Both the position numbers and the translations under genes were made by a program. Of a stretch of 64,000 nucleotides of DNA, positions 20,794 to 33,325 are shown piece after piece. Under the pieces are notes generated by a model, which saw nothing but the letters and a program-made list of their open reading frames with translations, did no database searches and had not been told where the DNA came from. How positions within the stretch are numbered: the stretch's first letter is position 1; each line of letters starts with the position of its first letter. The DNA is from Cardinalis cardinalis (Eukaryota > Chordata > Aves > Passeriformes > Cardinalidae), in the NCBI GenBank assembly GCA_014549065.1, contig JACDOX010000231.1, positions 62,001 to 126,000 on the forward strand. Direction: 5' to 3'.

Positions 20794-23700
20794 GTGAGAT
20801 GCAGCTTACTCTTTTCATTTATGTGGGATTTGTGTTTTGTTATGTTGTGATTATATTTTTGTCTGTCTCTCAGAGGTTACAAAAGGCATTTTTCGGTGCT
20901 GTTAATTAGCCTTTTGAGTTGGTAAGTGGCGGTGTGCTGAAATGTAGGCCTGCAGTGCCATTCCAGGGCTTTGAGGTCATGTCTTTCAAAGTAAAGCAAT
21001 TTGCATAGAAATGGGGTTGACAGGTGGTTCACGACCTAATCTGTGGAGTAGTGCCTGATTCCCAAGAGAATCACCACAGAATTCTTATAGCAATCCCTCA
21101 TCCCTCAGAATGTCAGTACTTTCTGCACAANGGAGAAAGCAGTTTTGTTATGGTGATTTCATTTGCAAAGGTAACCTTGGTGACTTTAGTGCTGCTGCAG
21201 TTACACAGTTGTGAAGTTTTAATGGCATTTCCAGGACAAATAGAAAAATAGTTGGTAGATAATTTTCAGACTGAACAGGGTTCAGGATTTTTATGTCTAT
21301 TTCAAACTTTTTTGAACGAGCCGTTTTTTTATCAATCTCATCTTGTAAATTGTTGACTGAGGTCTATTTTCTAAACGTTCACAAATTCTGTAGTCTTGGT
21401 CCATTAGGCTTGGTTAACCATTGCTCTTTCCCTGCATTCCACGTGTGCCAGGAAAGTCAAAGCATTCCAATACCATGTTCAGCTTCCAGGGAGAAAAAGA
21501 CCAGTTTAATTTGATTACAGGTTGAGAATCAGTATCCAAAGTGGAGAATTTTCAAGTTTTCAGGTTTGATCCAACAAATTTAGTTTGTGGAAGAACTACA
21601 TTATCCCTTTCTTCTGCTGACCACCATTGTAAAGTGTTTCCAGGGAATCTTTCATTTCATTAAGCCTGCCTGTTACCTCTTGTGCCCAACCAAACACCAC
21701 AGAAAATCATGGAAAGATTCTCAATATTTTTTGTGGTGGTTTTGTTCTTGCCCAAGAAGCAGAGACTCACAGAGCACTGTGGGGTCTTACACATTCTATA
21801 GCTCCCTTGGGCTTTCAAGTGAGGAATCAAGGACTGTAAAAGTCCAATAAAATAGTTGCTCTTCAGCTTTTGTTTTTTTGGCTTAAAGTAAACGGGAACT
21901 GGAAACAAGTCAGCCATTGATGCTGTAGAATATTATGATTATCTTGCTTATCTGAGATACAGAAATAATTTTAAATTAGGTATTAATTTAAGGTAAAACA
22001 AAAAGAAACAGAAAAAAGCCCCAACAAAAATGTCCCAAAACACCAACCAAATGAGAAAACCCCACACCAAAACCCAAAATACAACCCAAGAAGAAATGTT
22101 AAGTAAATAGGTGGAAAACAAGGAGCAATGTAAGATCCAGAACTACAAAACTAGGAAAAGCTCCTTTCAGACATCAAGAATGAAAAGTGTAACATGGTAT
22201 ATTTTTTGTCAAATTGCTTTCTGTGCCAATGTGGATGGAAAAAAATGCTGAATTTCTGAATTAGTGTTTCCCAAATTACTGAAATATATTCCAAGCAACT
22301 GAGCAGTTTTCCATCAGTGAACATTCTGGCTGACTAATTCTGTCCAGCAAACAGCACATTAGTCTGGGTTTGGAAGATGTGTTGCTCACGCCTTTGTACA
22401 TCAATGTCTTATAAAATTGTGAGATCAATAGATGTTGATGTGAGAACTGCAGAAGAGGAAAAAACCTAAACATAACAGTTCCATTAAACAGTCCTAACTG
22501 TGGAAATGCACCATTACATTTTGCTTTGGAAGACCTTGAAAAATTAAACATTAAAAGTGGTGAGTATTTAAGATTGCAATAATTATTTAGCCTTATTTTT
22601 AGAGATTTCAACCTTTTCTTTTTGCAAGACCATTAGCTCAGGAGATTTTGTGTGGCAGGTTAATATTAAGACACAGGTTTCTGTGAGGTCTCTGGCTCAG
22701 TATTTCTGTCTTATTGAGTGGATACCAGGGTCCAGAACTTTGTCATTTTACTAGGGGAGATCTAGTGGCTGGACAGGCATCAAAGTAGAGATGTCTCTGT
22801 AGTTAAAGATTCAATCCTCCTAATTTCTTGGTTTTGTGTGAATACGCAGATGTCTGTGAGATTTCTATCTCTTCATGTTTTGGTTGACAGTCTAATGTCA
22901 TGNCATAAGTCTCTGTGAAGTTTTCTCCTGAATATTTTTAGCCAACTATTGTAAATTAAAGGCATATCTTTTTTAGCGTGTCTGGTCAAAAACTGTAGTA
23001 TTGAGTTAATATCAAAGGATTGGCTCTGGCACTGCTGCCTAAAATTTCTCATTACTTATCTAACATCAAGTCAGAAGTCTCCAGTTCAGCAGCTGTGGCT
23101 TGTTGGGATAGAAATGATGCCAAAGGGTGGCTATTGTGAGCATACTGGTCTAGAGTTTACTTAAAGGCATATATTTCTATAAAATTACTGGCTTGTTTCC
23201 AGTATGTTAATTCCTCTGTTCCAGTGAGGAAGTGACTGATTTTATGGCAAGAAGCAGCTTTTATGTGCAAAGCTCTTTGTACAGTGCATTTTTTCCCCTT
23301 GCCTTACTCCAAGAAGGAGTTCCTGTGAAGCTAATTGGGTTATTTTTGCAATGAAGGGGACAGGGATTTAGTTAGGGGCTGCTTTTGTGATTGCAGGAGA
23401 AAGGTCACACCACTTACATCCTCTCTGAAATGATAACTTGGGAATACATGTTCAGAGGAAACCAGCACACAGTTTTCCCTCTCTGCTGTTCAAGTCATTA
23501 ACTTAATTGAGTGTGGAAGATGCCCAGCACCTGTCAGGCCCAGTAAACATATGAGTCACTCTACCCAGGCAGCAAATTCCAAATCAGCCTGATGAGCCTG
23601 GCAAGACAAAGTATGACACATCTAATATATTACTTGCCCAGTGGGGTTTGTGTTCTAGAATATAGCTCTCATACGAAACACCACTTGGGTGTGTTTCTGC

Positions 23701-24062
23701 TACTGGAATAAGAAAAGAACAAAATTTCACCCTCTACCACTCTGTTCAGGCTGTTTGAATAAATATTTTATTGGTTATTTGGAGAGTGAGAAAGAAACCG
23801 TGAGCGCTCAGAGAGCTTCACAAAAGATTGATGAACAGTAACACTAAACTGCTATTATTTCAGGAGAGAATTCATTTACAGCTAAAGGAGTTGAAACATT
23901 TGTGTGAAATGCCTCAGGTTAAGTAGCAAATAGATAAATAGACAGTCTTTATGAATTATGACATTGATTTTAGAAAATTCTAAGGGACTGATTTGGGAAA
24001 TCTGGAATGACCTGTCTTATAGTCAGTACTACTACTTAATTCTTTATGATCACGTGCTATTT

Positions 24063-24348
24063 ACAAGGACATGTAGTGACAGCATAATGGGGAATGAATT
24101 CAAACTGACAGAGAACAAGTTTAGGTTAAATATTAGGATGAAATTCTTCCCTATGAGGGTGGTGATGCCTTGGCACAGATTGCCCAGAGAAGTTGTGGCT
24201 GTCCCATCTCTGGAAGTGTTCCAGGCCAGGCTGGACGGGGCTTGGAGCAACCTGGGCTAGTGGAAGATGTCCCTGCCCATGGCAGTGGGTTGGAACTGAC
24301 TGATCTTCAAGGTCCCTTCCAATTCAACCCATTCAATGATTCTCTGAT
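24063..24348 (+). mobile_element. CR1 LINE 3' end, sense
   Basis: ACAAGGACATGTAGTGACAG, GATGAAATTCTTCCCTATG, GAGGGTGGTGATGCCTTGGC, CTGGAAGTGTTCCAGGCC and GATCTTCAAGGTCCCTTCC, with a terminal TCAATGATTCTCTGAT. Confidence 0.93.
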
Positions 24349-24867
24349 ATAAAGGCTTGCAATGTATAGCTCCTTTATTCATGTGCATCAAAAGGCATTT
24401 TTATCCTTGCAGCAGAAATGAAGGATTACACACACCTGTATGAATGCATATATCTGATAATATATTCATGCAAACACAGCAGATGCAAGCTTTGTAATGA
24501 AGCAATTAATGGTATATTTTGTTTTTCTTAAATGAACTATAACACAGAAGATGTGGATAGAAATCTTTAATGAATAGGGTTAAGTTACTGCATGTGCAGA
24601 ATGTTAACTGAAAATGTGGTGGATATTTGCAGTCTTCTGAGAAGATGTTCTTCTCTCTCTGTAGTAGTGGAATCCTCAATGGAATTACACAGAGGTCAGG
24701 AAATGAAAATTGGTCTTGTGCCTGAAAACATGCAGATGGGGATAGATCCAACTCTCACTGGAGCTGATGGAAAGCCTTCCAGTTATTTTTGTGAGAGATG
24801 ACCCTGACTCCTTTTCATTAAATGTCCAGCTGATCTGGCAAACATGATTCAACATAACGTGTGTCTG

Positions 24868-24885
24868 TATATATATATATATACA

Positions 24886-24920
<35 letters not shown>
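24868..24920 (+). repeat. (TA)n-(CA)-(GT)n microsatellite
   Basis: This is a compound dinucleotide repeat: a TA run, a short ACACAC, then an uninterrupted GT run to 24920. The alternation of TA, CA and GT is typical of a mutating dinucleotide tract. Confidence 0.95.
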
Positions 24921-24921
<1 letters not shown>

Positions 24922-26345
24922 CTTATCTTTCTTATTTGGCAGGAAAGTGAATAACTCATTCTACATATTTCTCAAGAAAAATTTTCTTTATAGAAAAATA
25001 AGGGCTTGTCTTTTGGTTTGTGTCCTCACTCGGAGCAAACCCTAGGAGTAATAGATTCTGGCATTTTGTCTTTCCTTTAATTCATTTTAAATATGATACT
25101 GGCAGAATCAATTATTCAAATAGTTAATTCAGCTGGTAATTGAAACAAAAAAGAAATATTTCTTTCTGAACCATCATTTCTGTTAACAACTGAGCTAAAG
25201 CAAGCTGATTTGGAGAGGAGGGTCTCTGATGTAAAGGATGATACAGATAAATATGAAGTAGAATTGTATATTGCTAATGTTTTATATATCTATTTTTAAA
25301 ATTTCGACATTGCAAAACATGAAATAAAAATTCTTGCTAGCAGTTGATTACCAATCTTCCATAAGCAAATCTCCCACAAGGACTAAAAACCCTTTCAGAT
25401 ACTGGAACCCATTTCTTCATTAAGCAAGTCCTTAATAAGATTAGCTAAAGAAAAAAAAAAAATTTCTTATTATTGTAAATATTAGCTGAAACTCTGTAGA
25501 AAAAGCAAGATAATTGGTCATAAATATCAGTTTGAACAATCAGAATTGTNAAAGAACTTTAAATATACCCAGAGTTCTTTAATCTCTAGTATTTTAGCCT
25601 TTATTGAACCATATTATTAGTATGATAAACCCATCAGTTTGATACAGTATTTCTTAAACTGGCCAGTGTCTTTCTGGCCTCTTTCATGTCTTTACTTTGA
25701 GAAATATCTTTCTAAACATATGGGATAGTAAGATGAGTATGTAATAAATTACTTTTTTTTTCTTTTCCAACTTATTTCTTGCATCATTAACTTTTGAAAA
25801 TAAAAAATGACTGAATGAAAATAAAAGAATGGCTGAAGATGAATGAGGACGCATATGATTATAATCTTCCACAGAGATTTCTTCCTCTTTTTTATACTTG
25901 TACTTGTTATAATTCTGTTTTTTTTAATGTTTATTCGACTTCTAGGGTATGGAAGTTTCATACCAGAGTATTCATAAGCACAATTTATGTCTTCAAAGGA
26001 GTGTTGACATGGTCTTTCAATGTGTTATTTAGATGTAGGTGTTCTTTAATTTTAGAGTACATGACATGTGTTCAAACCTTCTCAGTATTGCTGTCTTGGA
26101 ATTTGGTTATCATTGTATGGAGTAGTAGAAGAAATACAGCTAAAAATGTCCTACTTGCTCCCTGTTCCTCNGAAAATCTACAGTGGGATTTCCTCTTTTG
26201 TGTCAGACAGATGAACCCAATGTATGGCCACAGTGCTGTGCTCCTGTGTCTACAATTATATTCCAGACAGACTTCAGTAGGAAATAGCTCTTCCTACACT
26301 CTCAATATGAAGTAACAAAAACCTTAAAAGTGTATTATAGTAGAA

Positions 26346-27390
26346 TATTCCAAGTTGGGAAGGCTTTCAGGATTTTATGTAGTCCAAATAACTACTCCTG
26401 TCAAAAAGTGTGATCTCAAACTGTGTTACTCAGGATATTACCCAGTCAGGTTAGGGAAATCTCCAAGGATGGAGATGGTAACGTCTTTCTGGACATGCCC
26501 TGACTGTCCTCATTGTGTGAAAACTTCTCATTATATCCAGCCTGAACGTCTCTGCTTTCAGTTTAAGCCCATTGTCTCTTGTACTTCCAGCATTAACCAC
26601 GGTGAAGAGCCTGGCCCTGTCTTTTGATGAGCTCCTTAACTGTGCTGAGCAAGCCTTGTTCCTCAGTTTCTCTTCCTTGGACATGTTCTCTGCCCTTGAC
26701 TTACATAAGTAGTGGCATTAATGTCTTCTACTGGAAGGCCCAAACCAATATTTTAGATACAGGCTAATGAGTGCTGAAAAGCTGAGATAATCACTTCCCT
26801 GGACCTACTCATTGACACAGCCCACGTGCTGTTGGACTTCACTGTCAGGGCACATACCTGGCTCTTGTTCATCTTGTTTTCTGCAGACACCAAAGGGTCT
26901 TTTCACTAGAGTCAGTTCTCCTCAAAGGAGTTTTCTGCTTCAAAGGCATTTGCTCTTGATGAAGTTCAGGAGGTTAGTAGAGACTTGTTCCTTCAGTCAG
27001 TCCGGTTCTCNCTGGATGGCAGTTGCATGCTTAAGAAAACTGACCATCTCTTGACCCACCCCAGCCTGAAATCATCGTCCAGGACCAAGCATTCCATCAC
27101 CTTCTCCTGGTCCCTTCTGTAAAGCAGGGTGGTTCTAGGATGACCNCAGCAGTAGTCCAGCTGTTACAGGTTTCCAGGCACACTTACTGACTAACACCCT
27201 CTGAGCAAACCATGGAACTCACTTTTGCTGAAGTCAAGGCAAATGGCAAGGACAAGTCTCCTCTTGTCCACAGGTCCAGTAATTTTCCTCACCGAAAGCA
27301 GCCAGGCTGGTGCTTCACCAGGAAATGATTCACCCTTGGTAAATCCAGAACGACTCTTCACAAATACTGACTTCTCATGGCGTGTTTAGG
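26346..27390 (-). mobile_element. Old CR1 LINE 3' half, antisense
   Basis: Read on the minus strand, this is an ancient CR1 from inside the reverse transcriptase region to the 3' end. Recognisable antisense motifs in order are CCAAGGATGGAGATGG, TATATCCAGCCTGAACG and GTCTCTTG (3' part); AATCACTTCCCTGGACCTAC, GGACTTCACTGTCAGGGC and GGCTCTTGTTCATCTTG (the thumb/MSQQ region); then CTGGATGGCAGTTGCATGC, AACACCCTCTGAGC, TTTGCTGAAGTCAAGGCAAA and CACCCTTGGTAAATCCAG (RT core, YLDF and nearby motifs). It is much more diverged than the other copies, and its left and right edges are approximate. Confidence 0.82.
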
Positions 27391-28824
27391 GTGGGTTTCT
27401 TCACTTTTCAAGAGACCAAAGTGGGATGTATTATGATTCCTTAATTATCATTATTCCTTAATTCCTTAATTATTCTTTTGTCCTTTCTATGAGGATGGAT
27501 ACAAGATTGTTCTTTCTCCTGTTTTTAAGGCCCTTCTCTCATCTTGGTGTCCTTAGGGAGATGACAGAGATCAACTTGCAATAACATCAACTTGTTCATC
27601 TATCTTCCATTCTTTTTCTTCACAGTTATAAGTAAATGAAATCACTGCTTGTCTTTCTCAAAGGAGTAACTTTTTTTTTTCCTAGACAGCTACAATGTGT
27701 TAAATTAGAAATACTGGATACTTTTTTATTCAACTGTTGGAGGCTGAACAGTGCAGNTGAGAGCAAGAATTTTAAGAAAATGCTGTTTTACTTGTGAGAT
27801 TGTGCTAAAAAAAATTATAAACAAAAATAGTGGTCTTTGTTGGAAGACTGTTTTGAACCGAGAAACAAGAGGAGGCAGGGCTGCTGTTTATTGGTCTTAT
27901 TTATGTAACTTTTTAAGATTTTGGCTGAAGGAAGCATTCTCTCTTGGGTGATGCTATAGCTTGCATTATTTAATCATAGAACTCCGACCCAAGCATGTGA
28001 TTAAAGTTAAGCGCAGGCTTCAGCGTCCTGGATACGGAAACAATTAAATGCTTTTTCTTAATTGTGGCCTAAGCTTCTTATTGACAGCATTCAAGACGAT
28101 GCAGATCTCTTTCCTATTAAACAGGGTGGAAAGACTAATTTCTATAGGTTGCATTAATCAGTACTTGAAATTAAGGGGAGTTCTGCCTGAGTAAGTAATC
28201 AAGTCCTTAAGTCTGCACCTACTGACCTGCATTGTACCCTGTCAAAGACTATAATAACAGGTTGGAGTGCCACAGCAAATTTTCAGGCTGAAAAATAAAT
28301 CTCCAGAAGTCTGCTGGGTTTTGATTTAATGCACTAGAAAAAACAGTAAGAAAAAAACTAGAGTATTCTCCCTATCCTGGGAGCTGGTGACAAACCCCTG
28401 TAACTTGAAGTATATTTTTTACCTTCTGTTGAGCACACTTAGAGAGTAAAATTCATGCTATTTATCTCCTACAGAAGCCTAGATTTGGGACAAAATTTAC
28501 AGAAATTGGCTGTGGAAACAACAGTCAGTTAAGATAGTTGCCAATATTTTTTTTATTTGATGCATACTGAAATCCTGTCTGCAATTTTAAAGAAATAAAC
28601 TGCATTTACATTCAGTTCCTTTGAGCGTCCATCCCACGAAGATTCTAATTCCACATACTCCAAGCTTAAAGAGCTAAGTAACTCCGTTTGAGCTGCTCAG
28701 TTTTTGATTGAAAAACACTTCCCACTGATCTGCAGATTTTTGTGTTTCACTTGATTTAAGGATACGATGGCATTGTTTGTAGAAGCCCCTTCACACTGTG
28801 GTATTTCATGTNGTAAATAAACCT

Positions 28825-29271
28825 TGACACCAAGGTGATCAGAGGGATGGAGCAACTCTGCTGGGAGGAAAGATTGGGAGAGTAGAAATTGTTCAGACTG
28901 GAGAAGAGAAGGTTTTGGGGTGACCTCATTGTGGCCTTCCAGTGCCTGAAGGGAGCCCACAGGAAAGAGGGAGAGAGACTCTTGACAAGGGCCTGGCATG
29001 ACACGACAAGGGGCAATGGCTTCACACTGACAGAGAGCAGGTTTAGATTGGATTTTGGGAAGAAATTCTTTCCTGTGAGGGTGCTGAGGCCCTGGCACAG
29101 GTTGCCCAGAGAAGCTCTAGCTGCCCCATCCCTGGCAGTGTTCCAGGCTGGGCTGGATGGGGCTCTGAGCAACCTGGGATAGTGGAAGGTGTTCCTGCCC
29201 ATTGGCAGAGGGTTGGAATTAGGTTGAGATTTAAGGTCCCTTCCAAGTCAAACTATCCTGTAATTCTATGG
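28825..29271 (+). mobile_element. CR1 LINE 3' end, sense
   Basis: TTGACACCAAGGTGATCAG, GACTGGAGAAGAGAAGG, GAAGGGAGCCCACAGG, CAATGGCTTCACACTGACAG and GGATAGTGGAAGGTG, with a terminal CTGTAATTCTATGG. It is the same subtype as 717-1272. Confidence 0.94.
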
Positions 29272-29280
29272 TTGTAATTT

Positions 29281-29431
29281 GCCCAGATACTTTGTGGAGT
29301 CTCCATTTCTAGAGATGAGTAAAGCCTCTCTGCACAGAGGCCTGAGAAACCTGCTGTCAGTGACCCTGCAGGATAGAGAACTAAGATGATCTCCAGAGGT
29401 CCCTTTCAACTCTAATTGTGCAATTCTGTGA
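29281..29431 (+). mobile_element. Second CR1 3' tail of a different subtype
   Basis: CAGATACTTTGTGGAGTCTC, ATTTCTAGAGATGAGTAAAG, GAACTAAGATGATCTCCAGA and GGTCCCTTTCAACTCT, then GTGCAATTCTGTGA. This wording (TCTAGAGAT..., GATGATCTCCAGAGGTCCC) belongs to another CR1 subfamily and lies about 10 bp after the end of the previous copy. Confidence 0.83.
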
Positions 29432-30792
29432 AATGCAGGAAAGAAATGATTCATATAAGTGCAGACAAATTGATTTGACCACAATAAGCATATTTTGAAA
29501 GAAATTATAATTTGAGCCTTACTAGAAGTACTTTAGCAATAGGACAAAATGTAACTTGGGTTTACTAAAGGCAGATTAATAACCATGCCATCTAAAGTTG
29601 TGTGTTTGATTAATGATATAATGGATTCCCTATGGCAGGGAAATGTAGTGTACTTCAGTAAACCAACTATGTATTCCNCAGGGGGAATAGAATTTATTTA
29701 ATAAGTTATTAATCAATATCTTTCACTGTGACTGACTAGAAAAGTGTATGTAAGAATTTTCATTTCAAAGGAAAAGAGAAAAATCTGATTTTCAAGTAGC
29801 TGATTTGGTAAGGCCACTACAGTGCCTTCTACCCACTGCTGTTCAGTGCCCATCCTTCTCTGCTGTCCTTGATGTCATGATTTTCCGTCATCGACTTTTT
29901 TCCAATTTTTTAAAAAGGTTTTACAGTGTTGGGGATATCTTCGTTGAAGAATATAGAGTGTAGAAAACTTTGCAGGTGATCTCTTCATTTTGTGCAGGTC
30001 TAAAGCTTTAGAATGTGGATAAGTTCTGTTCTTGAAAAATTTTTGTTTCTCACTTATATTACTAAATATATCAAAATATAACAAAATATATTTGTTTCTT
30101 GGATATTACTCCCCAAGGGTTGTTCAGTTATGGAAACAAATGCATCATGGCTGGATTCTGCCATTTTGTTCTTCAGAATTTAGAAGGCTGCCATATTAGA
30201 AAGCAAAATTTCCACCTNCTTTCATTTATTCCAATATATAGTTAGTCACTTTTCCCTCTGAGTGCTAAACCAGAGAATAACCCAGACCTTAAGGACAATT
30301 TTTGCTAGTTAGTTTCTCCTCATGGAAAGGAAAAACTAGAGCAGGTTCAGAGAGACAAAAACTGAATCAGAAAAAATAAAGTCAAGCAAAAATTTAACTA
30401 GCTTTTTAACAGTCTGAAGAAGAAAGAAAGCTGACAATTTCTTCCAGAATGGCTAAGATTAGATAGCAAAGTATACATCTAAAACATAACTTAAAAGTTA
30501 TGTTTGGATTTTTTTTTTAAAGTGTGTTTTCCTAGTTTTGTACTACATGATGAGAGATGGTCTAAATGAGTTGACATGGAAGCTGGAACGTTGTCACCTG
30601 AAAAATGCTGAGTTAGAAGCAGGGTTGAAAACTAAGGACAGGAAACATATAATGAGAGAATAAAAACAATCAGAGGCTTTTGAGAAAAGGATTAATTATG
30701 AACTATTTACAGAATTTAGGAAACGTGAGGCCACTAGCAGTACAGACTGAACTGTTCAAAACCCATAGCTGTGTTAATGGTGAAGAATGAAG

Positions 30793-30950
30793 AAAATTTA
30801 CTGTGGCTGCTCCATCCCTGGAAGTGTTGAGGACCAGGCTCAATGGGGCTCTGAGCATCCTGGTCTGGTAGAAGGTGTCCCTGCCCATGGCAGGAGGTTG
30901 GAACCAGATGGTCTTCAAGGTTCCCAACCCTAAACATTCCATGATTATAG
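30793..30950 (+). mobile_element. Short CR1 3' tail, sense
   Basis: ACTGTGGCTGCTCCATCCCT, GGAAGTGTTGAGGACCAGG, GGTAGAAGGTGTCCCTGCCC and GGTCTTCAAGGTTCCCAAC, ending ATTCCATGATTATAGG. Heavily 5'-truncated. Confidence 0.9.
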
Positions 30951-32907
30951 GATCCTGCTATCACTCTCCTGAGTCTGTTATGTCTGAGTTTTGGGGCACT
31001 CATTGCAGGAAAACAAAGGTCATGGGATGCGGTGTTTGAATGAATTTGATTTGCATGTTCAATTGTTGCCTGCAGTGCTAGTCGGACTGATGAGATGAGT
31101 CACTTTCATTTGGGTAAATATTTTCTTTTATGGAAGCAGCCTTTATGACATCCTGGAAGAAATCTGAGACAGAAAGACCTTAGGTGGTCAAATTATTAGT
31201 GGTACACAGCTGTTCTAAATTATATTGGCTTTCAGGTATGCCCAGAAATATATGAGGCATGAGCAGTGATCTTCACATTCATGCTTCCTAGATGTTCATT
31301 GGAGCACTCAGGACTGGGAGAAGCTCCTGACTGTTGGCAAAGAGAATTATCATCCTTCATATNATACCTAATGGCAAAATCAGTTTGAATGGGAAATGAA
31401 TCAGTTAGCTGCATTCAGAAGGGTTTGGAAGGGAAAATTACCATATTAAGGTTGGGACACTGTTTTAAATCCCTGCATGGCTTAAGTGTGTTNGCAACAA
31501 TTTTATTAGGAAGAGAAAAACCTGGAGTCACAACCAGATGACACTGTGCTGATGCTGGTGGAGAACAGGTATTCAGCACAGGTGGCTTAAGAAGTGGCAT
31601 GTTTCTCCTGCAGTCTCAGAGGATCCCTGTTTGGCCTGCTTTTAGGGAGAGATGCTGCTCACTGATTCACAGGCTTGAGTTACAACACCAAATACAGGTA
31701 TCAGGAATGCAGACCTGGGGATAAATTGAATTAAATTCATTTTAATTTTATATATTGCTATGCTTTTTAAAGAATTTAAGCATATTTTCAAAAGGTGAAC
31801 AAAGAGCTGAGGCTTATGTATTCCTTCATAAGTACAGACAGGATCAGGAAAGACATAGTCTAATGCTTTTAAAAACAGAAAGGATACAGAAAAAATGTCA
31901 TACCAGGCACCTATTGCACACTGGTTTCTTTGTCACAACATGACAATATTATATAAAGCTGATTAAGTGGGAAAATAATTGTATCAACCACTTACTATCC
32001 ATAATAAACCAGTAGCTAGTAATACTCATTTTTATCTAAAATTATTCAAGTTGCAGCATTTTACATTTTTATTTAACTTAGCTTTATTTTTTGGATTGTT
32101 GCAATCATTCGCCAGGTTAATTTTCTTTTGCTTACCTGCTAAGGCAGGTACCTCTGGTTCTTTTGTGTCCCTCTTTCTCTGAGCCTCAAACAACAACCTT
32201 GTACACTGAGGTGTCTGTCTACAATTGACAATAAGAGAATTCTAATTGGCTATGTCAGCTGTAGGAAATCTTTTAAAAATCCTTTAAAGCAACAAGTTGA
32301 TAAAGTCATATGAGTTGTTTCAACTAAAATTATATTGAATAGTAGGCTAAAGTTCCTTCAGGCTATAGCTGTGGTTTTTAATTTTAGTGACAATAATGGT
32401 AAGTTAAGGAAAGTTATTTTCAAAGCTAACAAATCTGATGTGATCAAGATCTAAATGCAGGCAAGACTTCAGTTTTCTTGAAGTTCTGCTTATTAAAAAA
32501 CACTGAAGATACTCATATTGAAGGATTTAATATAAATTGATGAATTAGATCACTGAGCTCATGTAGTGATAATTTCCTTTAAGGAGGATTTTAAAAGCAA
32601 TCAGAATACTAAAATGCAGTAGATCAAAAAAGATTGTTCAGCAAAGAAAACTATACCTTGGGAGAAAGAATGAGAGCAAGGGTAAACAATAAATGTTAAA
32701 AGTCCAGTTTGAACTAAATTTTGCAAAGGAACTTTTTTAAAAAGTGAAAAAAATGAACAAAAACCCAACCAAAGAATCACAAAGAAACTGTAGATGCACA
32801 GACACAGAGAAGAAAAAAGGAATGGGGAAGAGTGGGCACTGCTCAGTAGTCCTGCTTTTAAAGGTAATCTAGTTATGGTATTAAAATTAATCAAAGCTGT
32901 AGGATGA

Positions 32908-33325
32908 TACAGATTAGGCAGGATCTCATGAAACCTTCCAGTCCACTCCCCTGACCAAAGCAAGGCAACTTTGTAACAGTTTGCTTAAGGCCTTTTTCAC
33001 TCACATTTTTATAGTTCCCAAGGATGGAGATTCTTAGCCTTTCTGAGGAACATGTTGCAGTGTTGGCTTGACCTCATTGTGAGGAGTTTCTGTGATCTCT
33101 GAAACCTGACTGGAATTTTCCCTGTTGCAACCTGTGTCTGTTGCTTGTCAACTCATCACTCTCCACTTCCAAGAGGGTTCTGGATCTGTCTTCCCTACAC
33201 CCTCCTCCTAGACAGTTTTCTACAGCAATTGCATCTTCAGCCTCTTTTTTTTTTAAGGCTGAATAAGTTCATTTCTTTAAGCCTTTTCTTCTAGGTAGAG
33301 CTATATNCCCATAACTAACCATCCT
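32908..33325 (-). mobile_element. Old CR1 3' region, antisense
   Basis: Diverged antisense CR1: CTTCCAGTCCACTCCCCTG, TCCCAAGGATGGAGATTC, TTTCTGAGGAACATGTTGCA, CCTGTTGCAACCTGTGTC, CACTTCCAAGAGGGTTCTG and GGCTGAATAAGTTCATTTC. It fits the antisense of an older CR1 tail ('ccaaggatggagattccacaacc' type). Confidence 0.8.

Noticed and set aside
25815..26315. 166-codon ORF on the + strand
   Set aside because: AT-rich composition with Phe/Leu/Tyr-rich translation and an internal N; no motif and no splice support. Probably chance.
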